Positions 29,223-37,058 are shown, counted from the stretch's first letter. The stretch: 38,580 bases of DNA from CAZIRF01 sp964541755 (GCA_964541755.1 CAZIRF010000028.1:1-38580), one strand, 5' to 3'. Notes: generated by a model from the sequence alone, not told the origin. Made by a program: numbers and translations.

Positions 29223-30448
29223 GCGGATCGGGCGATCGCATAGCATCCCTTGCCAGTTCCTTTTTGTCCGTGCGTGAATCGACGCCGGTTCACGAGCTCC
29301 TCTCCTCGCTCAAGGAGCCCCACGAGCACGCGATTGCCGTGCTGGATTGCGACAGCCGGGTCCTGGGCATCATCTTGCCGCAGGCCCTGGTGGAGCTTTT
29401 GGGCAAGCCCTTCGGGCGCGATCTTCTCATGCGCGAGCGGGTCGAGAATATCATGGTGCCGGTGGTCTGTTTCCCCAAGGACGAGTACATACAGGAAGTT
29501 CGTGAACGACTGGGGGGCAGCCTTGAGCTTGAGACGACGAGCCACTGGGTCCTCGTCGAACGGGACGGGCGGTTTTTCGGCCACATAAGCTCGCGGGATA
29601 TCCTCATTCACGCCATGAAGAGGCACCAGTACGATATGGAAACGGCGGCCCGCATACAGGGGCGCTTTGTCCCGCCCAGCTTCGCCGCGGGCGACAAGAG
29701 CGTGGCCATCCTCGCCTCCTCCGTGATGGCGCAGGGGGTGGGCGGCGACTATTACTTCGTGCGCGAGTATGCGCCGGGGCGCTGGTTCTTCTGCCTGTGT
29801 GATATATCGGGCAAGGGGATAGCGGCGGCCCTCGTAACGGCGGTTCTCTCCGGCTTTTTGGAGACGGCTCCCCTCGACACGGGGCTTTCCTCCCTCATAC
29901 AGAAGCTCAATGCCCTCATCCTGGGGGCCTTTACCCTCGAGAAGTACCTCACCGGGGTCTTTGCCCGTTTCGACGCGCGCTCTGGCCGCCTCGAATACTG
30001 CGACATGGGGCATGCCCTCTTTTACACGGTCGAGGACGGCCAGCTCAGGCGCGTGAGCGAGGTGGCCGACAATGTCCCGACTGGCCTTGTCGAGAGTCTT
30101 TCCCCGCAGATTCGCAGTATCCCGGTCCTGCCGGGGAGCCTCTTTGTCATATTGAGCGACGGGCTCTGCGAGCAGAGCGACCGCGAGGGGGCGATCTTCG
30201 ACCTTTCTACGGTTGGCCGCTGTCTGGCCGATGCCATGGCCCCCGCCGCCGCGAGGGGGCAGGGCTCCTGCGACCGCCTGCTGCGGGCCAAAATCCGTCT
30301 CCTGGAGGCTTTCTGGACCTTTAAACGGGACATGCCGCAGCACGACGACGTGAGCATGCTCTTCTTCTCGTTTGCGGCCTACAAGGGGCTTTCCTCGGCG
30401 GGCAGCCCCGTGAGTTCCGCTACAGTGCCAGAGGGATGCGCAGGATAA
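29219..30448 (+). CDS. CBS-pair PP2C (RsbU-like) phosphatase
   Basis: 409 residues. Residues 15-65 and 72-133 are two CBS domains, which bind adenine nucleotides in many proteins; a short coil with the AARIQGRFVP motif links them to a PP2C/SpoIIE domain (about 155-380). Here the PP2C signature is canonical: GVGGDYYF (Asp177), CDISGKG (Asp195), LSDGL and HDDVSM. It is the fourth gene of the cassette and gives it a second phosphatase with a different, probably energy-related input. Its last 29 bp overlap the 3' end of the convergent kinase gene of the PhoRB operon. Confidence 0.88.
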   Translation: MSGSGDRIASLASSFLSVRESTPVHELLSSLKEPHEHAIAVLDCDSRVLGIILPQALVELLGKPFGRDLLMRERVENIMVPVVCFPKDEYIQEVRERLGGSLELETTSHWVLVERDGRFFGHISSRDILIHAMKRHQYDMETAARIQGRFVPPSFAAGDKSVAILASSVMAQGVGGDYYFVREYAPGRWFFCLCDISGKGIAAALVTAVLSGFLETAPLDTGLSSLIQKLNALILGAFTLEKYLTGVFARFDARSGRLEYCDMGHALFYTVEDGQLRRVSEVADNVPTGLVESLSPQIRSIPVLPGSLFVILSDGLCEQSDREGAIFDLSTVGRCLADAMAPAAARGQGSCDRLLRAKIRLLEAFWTFKRDMPQHDDVSMLFFSFAAYKGLSSAGSPVSSATVPEGCAG

Positions 30449-32165
30449 AGCTGCTGCCCCCGCCGTCACGGGTTTCCAGCTCGATGGAGCCCTGGAGGGC
30501 GAGGGCAATGTGTTTGACGATGGACAGCCCCAGTCCCGTCCCCCCCGAGTCGCGGGAGCGGGCCTTGTCCACCCGGTAGAAGCGTTCGAAGATGCGCTCC
30601 CGGTCCTTTTCCGGTATGCCGGGCCCGCGGTCCTTTACCGAAAGGCGCGCGAAGCGCGCCTCTTTTTCGCAGTGAATTTCGATGCTGCCCCCGTCCCCGC
30701 CGTACTTGATGGCGTTGTCCAGGAGGTTCGCAAGGGCCTGCCCCGCGAGCCCTTCGTGGGCGGCGATGACGAGCCCGGTCTCGCCCGTTATCTGCACCGC
30801 TACCCGGTGCGCATCAGCCTTGTTCTTCAATTCTTCGACGATTCGTTCTACGAGGGGGCCGAGCTCGACGCGACTGCTCACGAGGCCCCGATCTTCGTCC
30901 TCTTCAATGCGGGCGAGGCTCGTGAGGTCGTCGATGATGGCTTCGAGCCGTTCGGTATTGCGTTGGGCCATGGCGATGAATGTGGCCCTGCTCTCCTGGT
31001 CATCCGCACTTGAGGCCAGGCTCTCGATGGCGGCCTTGATGGCCGTTATGGGGGTGCGAAGTTCATGCGAGACGTTGCTCGTAAAGTCGCGGCGTATGGT
31101 TTCCAGCCGCCGCAGACGTGTGAGGTCGTTGAGGACGAGGACGGTGTTGCCGTCGACCAGGGGCGAGGAGCTTACGTGGAGTTCCCGTTTTTTCTCCTCG
31201 TAGAGGCTGATGCTCGTCTCGAGGGGTCCGTCGGTGTGAATCGCCGTCTCCATGAAGTCGCAGAGTTCGCTGCTGCGGGTGATGGCCGCGAGCGATCCGC
31301 TTCCCTTTGAAGCGAAGAGCCGGCGGAAGGCGGGGTTTGTCTTGATGACCATGAGGCGCCGGTCCACGAGGGCGACGGCCTCTGCCATGCCGTTGAGGAT
31401 GGCTTCGACGCGGTCCTTTTGGCGATCCACACTGCGCATGCGCGACGAGAGGTCGCTGGCCATGCGGTTGAGAACCTGTGCCAGGCTCGCCACTTCAAGG
31501 GGGCCTTCTTCCCGAATGACGCGGTCCAGCGCCCCGTCGGAAAAGGCGAGAGCCCCTTCGTGGATGCGCCGTATGGGGGCGGCAATGCCGCGGGCTACCA
31601 GAAGTGCGGCGATGGCGACAAAAGCGAGGGCCGCGAGGGCAAAGAGGACGAGACGGCTGATAAGGGCGGCGCGGCGGCCGGCGATAATCCTCGAGGGGAG
31701 GGCTGCCCGCATGATGAGTGGGCGTTCGGTCTCGTCGCGGTCGAGGCGTACCGCCTCGTAGGCGGTCTCTATATCGGTCGTGCCCGAGCGGCGCGAGGCA
31801 GACCCCTTGCCGTATTCGAGTGCCTCTTGCACCTCTTCGCGCATGAGGTGGTTTTCCATTTTTTCCGGGTCTGCCATGGTGTCGGCGAGGACGAGCCCGT
31901 GCGAATCGATGAGGGTGAGTCTGATATCGGTGCCGCGTACCATGTCGGAGAATCGCTGGCGAATGGTGGCAATATCGCGTTCGTCCTTGATCGGGTGGGG
32001 AAGGGTGTTGGCGACGATACGGGCAGTCTGCGAGAGCTCGAAGGAGGAGAGCTCGTAAAAATAGGAGGTTGCGCTCTCTGCGGTGAAGAGGGTGAAGGCG
32101 AGGAGGGCGGTGAATACGGTGATGAGGCAGGGCGGCCAAATCCAGTGTATGAGGCGGCGGTTCAT
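30420..32165 (-). CDS. phoR: PhoR-type sensor histidine kinase
   Basis: 581 residues. Two membrane segments (about 9-29 and 168-191) bound a ~140-residue periplasmic domain. HAMP (192-245), PAS (250-345), HisKA with VSHELRTP (His367) and HATPase with N-box NLLDNAIKYGG, G1 VKDRGPGIP and G2 GGTGLGLSIV follow. The TM-periplasmic-TM-HAMP-PAS-HisKA order is that of PhoR of Gram-positive and many other bacteria. The gene is last in the operon and overlaps the regulator gene by 4 nt. A long periplasmic domain is unlike enterobacterial PhoR, so direct extracytoplasmic sensing is possible. Its partner is the PhoB-type regulator. Confidence 0.85.
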   Translation of the reverse strand: MNRRLIHWIWPPCLITVFTALLAFTLFTAESATSYFYELSSFELSQTARIVANTLPHPIKDERDIATIRQRFSDMVRGTDIRLTLIDSHGLVLADTMADPEKMENHLMREEVQEALEYGKGSASRRSGTTDIETAYEAVRLDRDETERPLIMRAALPSRIIAGRRAALISRLVLFALAALAFVAIAALLVARGIAAPIRRIHEGALAFSDGALDRVIREEGPLEVASLAQVLNRMASDLSSRMRSVDRQKDRVEAILNGMAEAVALVDRRLMVIKTNPAFRRLFASKGSGSLAAITRSSELCDFMETAIHTDGPLETSISLYEEKKRELHVSSSPLVDGNTVLVLNDLTRLRRLETIRRDFTSNVSHELRTPITAIKAAIESLASSADDQESRATFIAMAQRNTERLEAIIDDLTSLARIEEDEDRGLVSSRVELGPLVERIVEELKNKADAHRVAVQITGETGLVIAAHEGLAGQALANLLDNAIKYGGDGGSIEIHCEKEARFARLSVKDRGPGIPEKDRERIFERFYRVDKARSRDSGGTGLGLSIVKHIALALQGSIELETRDGGGSSFILRIPLAL

Positions 32166-32881
32166 GAGCGTTCCCCGTCTTTCCAGCGATAGCCGATGCC
32201 GCGAACGGTTTCCACGAAGGCACTCGCTTCTCCCAGTTTCTTGCGCAGGGACAGTACTTGGACGTCGATGGAACGGTCGGTTACCGGGTAGTCCGGGCCG
32301 TGCAGGGCGTTGATGATCCTCTGGCGCGAGAATACCCGGCCGGGATTGGCCATGAGGTAGGCCAGAAGGGAAAATTCGGTTACCGAAAGGGCCAAGGGCT
32401 CATCATGGAGAAAGACCTCGTGGCGCTCGGAGTCCATGCGAATCCCGTTGGACTCGAGGGTGCGCGGGCCGTCTTCTCCTGCTGCGGGATTGGCCGCCAG
32501 GCCGTCCCGTTCGCGCATGCGGGAGCGGATGCGGGCAATGAGAACCCGCGGCGAGAAGGGCTTGCACACGTAGTCGTCTGCCCCCAGTTCGAGGCCGGCG
32601 ACGATGTCGGCATCTTCGCTGCGGGCGGTAACCATGAGGACCGGGAGTGTTCGGGTGGCCTCATCGGCCCGTATGGTCTTGAGGGCGGAAAGTCCGTCCA
32701 CCCCCGGCAGCATCATGTCCAGGAGGACCAGGTCCACGCTGGTGCGGCCGATGAGTTCGAGTCCCTTTTCCGCCGTATCCGCTTCGAGTACCGCGTAGCC
32801 TTCCCTCTTGAGGTTCCAGGCGATGACGTCGCGAATGTCCCGCTCGTCCTCGATGATGAGTATGGTCGTTTTCTCTGTCAT
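32162..32881 (-). CDS. phoB: PhoB-type response regulator
   Basis: 239 residues. The receiver has the acidic pair IEDERD, phospho-acceptor Asp55 (LVLLDMMLPG), the conserved Thr/Ser (VTARSE) and Lys (CKPFSPR). A C-terminal OmpR/PhoB winged helix follows with VLSLRKKLG for the usual recognition-helix neighbourhood. Together with PhoU and PhoR-type neighbours this supports the phosphate regulator assignment. Both ends overlap neighbouring genes by 4 nt. Confidence 0.88.
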   Translation of the reverse strand: MTEKTTILIIEDERDIRDVIAWNLKREGYAVLEADTAEKGLELIGRTSVDLVLLDMMLPGVDGLSALKTIRADEATRTLPVLMVTARSEDADIVAGLELGADDYVCKPFSPRVLIARIRSRMRERDGLAANPAAGEDGPRTLESNGIRMDSERHEVFLHDEPLALSVTEFSLLAYLMANPGRVFSRQRIINALHGPDYPVTDRSIDVQVLSLRKKLGEASAFVETVRGIGYRWKDGERS

Positions 32882-33552
32882 GACCGCTCCTGCTTTTCGG
32901 GTCGGGGGTGGGTCCCCTCGACCATGTATTCTATCAGCTCACAGGCATTCGTGACATGGTCCGCCAGGCGTTCGAGAAAGCCGGCGGTGCGGATAAGCCT
33001 GACGGCCTCTTCGACCTCGTCGGGGCGGTCCCGCATCATGCTCAGGGTGAGCCCGGTAAGGCGGTGTTGGAGTTCGTCCACTTCCCGGTCCAAAAGGGCA
33101 CAGGCCCGCGCTTCCACGACGTCCTGCATCATCCAGGCTTGGGTCATTTTGCGAAGCATGGTGCCGCCGGTCTCTGCCATGCGTGCGAGCATGGAGCACT
33201 GGGCGGGCCAACAGCCTTCGCCAATGCGCGAAGCGGTCTTCGCAAGGTGGACGGCGTAGTCGCCGATGCGTTCGAGCCGGTCGGCCAGACGGATGCTCGC
33301 CACCAGTTCCCTCAAGTCACGGGCAACCGGTTGCTTTGTGGCGATAAGGGCGACAGCTCGATCTTGAATGCGCTCTTGCATGCTGTTGACCGTGCGGTCA
33401 TCATCCCTCACTTGATTGGCAAGGGCCCTGTCGCGATTGCGCAGGGCATGAACGGCGCGGTGCAGGTCTTCCGTAACGCGGACGGCCATCACTTCAATTT
33501 CTTCGCGAAGGCCCCTGAGGTCTGTTTCGAGTCGGGTGCTCGCCGTGGTCAT
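32878..33552 (-). CDS. phoU: PhoU phosphate-signalling protein
   Basis: 224 residues, all-helical with two repeats of the PhoU motif: DRAVHALRNRDRALANQVRDDDRTVNSMQERIQDR-like in the first half and EARACALLDREVDELQHRLTGL in the second, each with the E/DxxxD metal-binding pattern. A helical middle block carries RLADRLERIGDYAVHLAK, characteristic of the family. PhoU couples Pst transporter state to PhoR. Here it sits between the PstB-like ATPase gene and the PhoB-type regulator gene, with 4-nt overlaps on both sides. Confidence 0.9.
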   Translation of the reverse strand: MTTASTRLETDLRGLREEIEVMAVRVTEDLHRAVHALRNRDRALANQVRDDDRTVNSMQERIQDRAVALIATKQPVARDLRELVASIRLADRLERIGDYAVHLAKTASRIGEGCWPAQCSMLARMAETGGTMLRKMTQAWMMQDVVEARACALLDREVDELQHRLTGLTLSMMRDRPDEVEEAVRLIRTAGFLERLADHVTNACELIEYMVEGTHPRPEKQERS

Positions 33553-34385
33553 CGTGTTCCCCCTGTCAGGCTGCCGCTGATAAAGGCTTCGGTGCGCGGA
33601 TCGTGCGGGGCGGAGAATATTTCACTGGTCTCTCCCTCTTCGACGAGCTGGCCGTCCAGGAGCATGCAGGTCCGGTCGGAGACCCTCGCCGCCTGGCGGG
33701 TGTTCGCCGTGGCGACCACAATACTCGTCGTCCCGGCCAAATCTTCGATAGCCGCTTCGAGCTTGCCGGTGGATAGCGGGTCGAGGTCCCTGCCCGGTTC
33801 GTCGAGCAGGAGGACTTCGGCCCCTGCGGCGAGGGCTCGGGCAATGCAGAGCCGCTGTTGTTGGCCGGGAGAGAGCTCAAGGGCATTGCGGGAGAGCTTG
33901 TCCCGAATCTCCACCCAGAGACCCACCCGTTCGAGGACCCTCTCGACGAGGGCCTCGCCCCCGGCTTGAATATCCTTGCCCACATCCAAAATACGGCTGT
34001 CGGATTTTTGCCGGAAGCGCCGCCCCGCTTTGTGGGCCCAGAGGAGGTTGTCGCGCACACTCATGTTGAAGGGTGTCGGTTCGGGGGCAAGGTAGGCGAT
34101 GCTGCGCCGGATAGCCGCAGCATCCTCTGCCGGATTATTGATATTTCTACCCTTGAAGAGGATTTCTCCCTGTACCTCGCAGTCATCCTCGCGTTCTGCA
34201 AGGCGCGAGAGGGCCAAAAGGAGGCTGGTCTTCCCCGATCCGGTGGGACCGCTTATGGCGGTGACGAGGCCCTGTCCCAGGGAAAGATCCACGTTGTGGA
34301 GTATCTCCAGCCCGTCGCGAAAGAGGCAGAGTCCGCGCGTCAGTATCAGTATGGATTGTTCGTCCGATCCTCTTCCCACGCTCAT
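33549..34385 (-). CDS. PstB-like ATPase with degenerate Q- and H-loops
   Basis: 278 residues from the ATG at 34385, with GGAGG upstream; the frame remains open to 35009 but that part is antisense/out of frame of the permease. It is clearly PstB-derived: LSPGQQQRLCIARALA (171-186), ALWDE-like GLWVEIRDKLSRNAL, Walker A GPTGSGKT (46-53) and Walker B VLLLDE (191-196). Compared with the intact PstB in this window, the Q-loop Gln is Pro101 (APEPTPF for FQKPNPF), the H-loop His is Ala227 (ATANTRQAARVSD for VTHSMNQAARISD), the D-loop is changed (PGRDLDP) and the signature Gly is Pro. ATP may bind, but normal transport-coupled hydrolysis is doubtful. It joins a small permease and PhoU in one operon, so a sensing role is likely. 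Confidence 0.82.
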   Translation of the reverse strand: MSVGRGSDEQSILILTRGLCLFRDGLEILHNVDLSLGQGLVTAISGPTGSGKTSLLLALSRLAEREDDCEVQGEILFKGRNINNPAEDAAAIRRSIAYLAPEPTPFNMSVRDNLLWAHKAGRRFRQKSDSRILDVGKDIQAGGEALVERVLERVGLWVEIRDKLSRNALELSPGQQQRLCIARALAAGAEVLLLDEPGRDLDPLSTGKLEAAIEDLAGTTSIVVATANTRQAARVSDRTCMLLDGQLVEEGETSEIFSAPHDPRTEAFISGSLTGGTR

Positions 34386-34969
34386 GTTTTTTCCTCCGCA
34401 AGCGAACCGGCGGCGAAAAACGACGGTATGAGGGCCAGGAGGAAGAGGGGCCAGGTGTCGGGGCGGGCCTGCGAAAAGAGGAGGACGAGGGACAACTCTG
34501 CGAGCGCGGAGGAAAATGCGGAAACACCCGCCCGCAGGATGCCGTTTCGGGCTTCGGGGAGGACGAGGGTGCCGGTGATGACGAGCGGATGAGCCCCCAG
34601 GGCCGCGCCCGCCCGCCGGGTTTCCGGCGCCACGCCCTGCAAGGCGGATGCGATGCGGGCGGCCATGCGCGGGACGAGGGCCCCTGCCGCGAGGAGGGTT
34701 ACCGGAACAATGCGCATGATGAAGGCGTTTTGGGGGTACTCCGCAGAAGAAGGGAAGATGCAGACCCCAAGGGCCACAGCGACGAGGGGCAGCGGGGCGA
34801 ATGCGTGCAACATGCGGGTACCCAGGCGCTTGAGGCGGCGCGGCCCCCATTCGGCAAGGCCCAGAGCCAAGGCAAGCGAGGGCACAAAGGCGAGGAGGAG
34901 CGCCCCGGTGGCCGATGCGAGGATGGGCAGGGCGTTTGCGGCAAGCCGATACACAAGCTCTTTGTTCAT
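34382..34969 (-). CDS. Small Pst/oxyanion-type ABC permease
   Basis: 195 residues from the ATG at 34969 (GAAGGAGAAGC upstream). About five hydrophobic segments (10-33, 53-72, 82-103, 140-165, 172-190). The coupling-loop signature APETRRAGAALGAHPLVITG with LPEARNGI following corresponds to the EAA motif of PstA/PstC-type permeases, so it contacts an ATPase, presumably the next gene's product, which it overlaps by 4 nt. It lacks about 100 residues compared with PstA. It is the only permease and there is no binding protein, so it would act as a homodimer. It is the first gene of the phoU-phoB-phoR operon. Confidence 0.72.
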   Translation of the reverse strand: MNKELVYRLAANALPILASATGALLLAFVPSLALALGLAEWGPRRLKRLGTRMLHAFAPLPLVAVALGVCIFPSSAEYPQNAFIMRIVPVTLLAAGALVPRMAARIASALQGVAPETRRAGAALGAHPLVITGTLVLPEARNGILRAGVSAFSSALAELSLVLLFSQARPDTWPLFLLALIPSFFAAGSLAEEKT

Positions 34970-35130
34970 GCTTCTCCTTCGCCGGTGCGCGTGACGTCGA
35001 ACGCGGCACTGTTATGCGGCGACAGGGGCAATATAGGCCGTAAATATGAGAATCATGTGAGATGAGGGTAAGTATACGGTTAGCTGTATCCTGTTTTTGC
35101 GTGCAGACGCCCTGGGAGTAGCCAGCTCCG

Positions 35131-35160
35131 TTGACAATCGGGGGAGGGCAGGGCTAGACT
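35131..35160 (+). promoter_or_regulatory. Putative leaderless promoter of the flavodoxin-like gene
   Basis: Perfect TTGACA (35131-35136), an 18-bp spacer and TAGACT (35155-35160). The -10 ends 6 nt before the GTG at 35167. No Shine-Dalgarno sequence. This is one of the clearest cases of the leaderless pattern. Confidence 0.5.
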
Positions 35161-35166
35161 GTTTTC

Positions 35167-35550
35167 GTGAAACATATATTGATAGTTACCGATACAGATC
35201 CGGCAATCAAGGAGCTCGCTACTCTGGTTGCAAAGGAACTTCACAAGCACAAGGTCGTTGTCCTCGAGGGCTCCGATTTCGCCGCCACCGATATCCTGCC
35301 CGCCGACGCCTGTTTCTTTGGCTGTGCCAGCGCCCGCAGTTCGGCTTTCGAGGAGCTGGTGCGGGTTCTCAAGGGGATCAACCTGGCAGGGCGTCCCTGC
35401 GGCCTCTTTTCGACAGCCCCCGGTGCGGCGGTCGAGTGGCTGCGCGACATTTCGAGGGACAGCGAACTCGCCGTTCATCGCGATGCCCTTACGAGCGCGA
35501 GCAGCTCCAATATCGCCTCTTGGGTCGACGACGTCCTTCAGCGTTCTTGA
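35167..35550 (+). CDS. Flavodoxin-like fold protein, function unknown
   Basis: 127 residues from a GTG at 35167. The N-terminal strand-loop-helix KHILIVTDTDPAIKELATLV and the middle ADACFFGCASARSS with 'GRPCGLFST' suit a flavodoxin/Rossmann-like alternation of strands and helices. The canonical T/SxTGxT FMN phosphate loop is replaced by TDTDPA, so flavin binding is uncertain. apt follows 9 bp later on the same strand, so they share a transcript. Confidence 0.6.
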   Translation: MKHILIVTDTDPAIKELATLVAKELHKHKVVVLEGSDFAATDILPADACFFGCASARSSAFEELVRVLKGINLAGRPCGLFSTAPGAAVEWLRDISRDSELAVHRDALTSASSSNIASWVDDVLQRS

Positions 35551-35559
35551 GGGGATTTG

Positions 35560-36093
35560 ATGGACCGTTCTTTTGATCTTGACAGCGCTATCCGGAAAGT
35601 GCCGGATTTTCCCAAGAAGGGCATACTCTTTTACGATATCACCAGCGTTCTCGCCCAGCCGGCGGCTTTTTCATATTGCCTCGACCGGATGGATGCGCTT
35701 TGCTCCCCGAAGGAGCTCGATTGTGTGGCGGCCATAGAGTCGCGCGGATTCATCTTTGCCGCACCCTTCGCCGCGCGGCATGGACTTCCCCTCGTTTTGA
35801 TCCGCAAAAAAGGCAAGCTCCCCGGCAAGACCCTTTCCCGCTCGTATGATCTGGAATACGGGAGTGCAGAAATCGAAATTCACGAGACTGATATTCCCGA
35901 AGGGGCTCGGGTTCTCATCGTCGATGACCTCATCGCCACCGGGGGGACCTTGCGTGCCTCTGTGGAACTTGTCCGCGCTGCCGGCGGGAGTGTCTCCGGC
36001 ATCTTCGGGGTGATAGGACTACCCTTTCTCAAGTACCGCGATGCCCTTGCCGACGTCCCCGTTACCACCTTGATTGAGTATGACCATGAATGA
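35560..36093 (+). CDS. apt: Adenine phosphoribosyltransferase
   Basis: 177 residues from the ATG at 35560 with GGGG a few bases upstream. It salvages adenine to AMP using PRPP. The PRPP-binding motif VLIVDDLIATGGT (about 122-134) is intact, as are the N-terminal VPDFPKKGILFYDIT and AIESRGFIFAAPFA blocks and the flexible-loop RKKGKLPG segment. Normal family length. It follows the flavodoxin-like gene at 9 bp. Confidence 0.96.
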   Translation: MDRSFDLDSAIRKVPDFPKKGILFYDITSVLAQPAAFSYCLDRMDALCSPKELDCVAAIESRGFIFAAPFAARHGLPLVLIRKKGKLPGKTLSRSYDLEYGSAEIEIHETDIPEGARVLIVDDLIATGGTLRASVELVRAAGGSVSGIFGVIGLPFLKYRDALADVPVTTLIEYDHE

Positions 36094-36136
36094 AGGCCTG
36101 CCATCAGTGCCTTCCCGAAGCTGAGCGGAGTCTTTC

Positions 36137-36901
36137 ATGCCGCCACGACGTCGCCGACAAAAAACCGCTTCAATCCCCGAACCCGGGTATACCCTCGCCG
36201 CCCTTATCGAGCACCAGCCGGCCTGGTTTCGCAGACACAGTGCGTATCCGCAGTTGGTGTCCTTCTATAACGCCAATCCACGGCTTCGGACCCTGCGAAT
36301 CCGCAGACTCTGCTGGCAGGTGATGAACCGCGGGCGTGTGAGCGAAGAGAATCTCCATGCCTTTGTCCGCACCTACAAGCTGCCCGACGATCCTTTTTTT
36401 ACGGTTTTTTTTCGTATAAAGAGGGAATACCATGAATGGCAGCAGGAAAAGGAAGAGGAGCGGCTTACGCGCATCGCCTCCATCATGCGGGGTGTTCCCC
36501 CGAATGTGAACCGCTTCATGATCTTCCTGGCCCATCTTGAGGAGTTGCGGGACAGCGCCTGCCCCCTGTGGAAATCGTACTTTTTCCCGCGCACCCTCAA
36601 GCGCGCCAATGAACTGGTGGCCCAGGACCTGAGTGAATGGATTGAACTCTTTTCTGCGTATCTTGAAGGCCTTCACCGCCGTTTTCGCGGCCTTCCATTT
36701 GATGATACGAGCCGTCTGCTCGCCTGCATGATCCTCGATTGCCTTCCGGACCTCAACCTGCGCCGTTGGCCCCTGCCCGAAACGATCAAGGAAGCTTTCC
36801 GCAGCTTGAGCAAGCAACACCACCCAGACGCAGGCGGGAATCCCCAGTATTTTCGTGTGCTCGCAAAGGCCCGCGAAGTCCTCCTCAATACCAGCGCATG
36901 A
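36137..36901 (+). CDS. Protein with C-terminal J-domain
   Basis: 254 residues from the ATG at 36137 with CGGAG upstream. A basic N-terminus (PPRRRRQK) is followed by ~200 helical residues with no recognised family. The last 38 residues form the core of a J-domain: helix II IKEAFRSLSKQH, the HPD motif (229-231) and helix III PQYFRVLAKAREVL. The first J helix is present only weakly. The HPD motif implies stimulation of a DnaK ATPase, so it could deliver an unknown client. It follows apt by 43 bp. Two overlapping hairpins lie beyond its stop. Confidence 0.75.
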   Translation: MPPRRRRQKTASIPEPGYTLAALIEHQPAWFRRHSAYPQLVSFYNANPRLRTLRIRRLCWQVMNRGRVSEENLHAFVRTYKLPDDPFFTVFFRIKREYHEWQQEKEEERLTRIASIMRGVPPNVNRFMIFLAHLEELRDSACPLWKSYFFPRTLKRANELVAQDLSEWIELFSAYLEGLHRRFRGLPFDDTSRLLACMILDCLPDLNLRRWPLPETIKEAFRSLSKQHHPDAGGNPQYFRVLAKAREVLLNTSA

Positions 36902-36960
36902 AAAGCACTGCTGATAGTCCGCTCCGCTCCAAACAGGGCCGGCAGTTGGACAGGTAGTGC

Positions 36961-36995
36961 GGCTCTTGTAGAACTTGGAGAGTTCTACAAAAGCC
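36961..36995 (+). repeat. AT-rich hairpin A, repeat family member
   Basis: GGCTCTTGTAGAAC (36961-36974) and GTTCTACAAAAGCC (36982-36995) pair over 14 bp with one mismatch. It aligns with the hairpin at 19544-19577 at 25 of 34 positions. Its last four bases are shared with the next hairpin, so the two are mutually exclusive. Confidence 0.55.
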
Positions 36996-37028
36996 AATTT
37001 CAAAAGTAACCGACTTTTGAAATTGGCT
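36992..37028 (+). terminator. AT-rich hairpin B, possible terminator of the J-domain transcript
   Basis: AGCCAATTTCAAAAGT (36992-37007), loop AACCG, and exact inverse (37013-37028): a perfect 16-bp stem. A T-rich tract follows (ATTTTT around 37036-37042). The ACCGA apex resembles hairpin 3 at 19649-19688. It may end the transcript before the tRNA promoter. Confidence 0.5.
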
Positions 37029-37031
37029 ATA

Positions 37032-37058
37032 TTGACATTTTTAGCTGCTTCGTATAAG
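37032..37058 (+). promoter_or_regulatory. Probable promoter of the tRNA pair
   Basis: Perfect TTGACA (37032-37037), 15-bp spacer, TATAAG (37053-37058). The spacer is short but both hexamers are strong, and the site lies 72 bp upstream of tRNA-Gln with no other gene between. Confidence 0.5.

Noticed and set aside
29132..30508. 458-codon open frame on the minus strand
   Set aside because: Antisense to the CBS-PP2C phosphatase; composition typical of a shadow frame.
32258..33259. 333-codon open frame on the plus strand
   Set aside because: Antisense to phoB and phoU, both with complete motifs.
35012..35056. 14-codon leader peptide (MILIFTAYIAPVAA) upstream of the PhoRB operon
   Set aside because: It follows a minus-strand TATACT at 35071-35076, but it has no ribosome binding site, no repeated regulatory codons and no attenuator-like hairpin; chance is likely.
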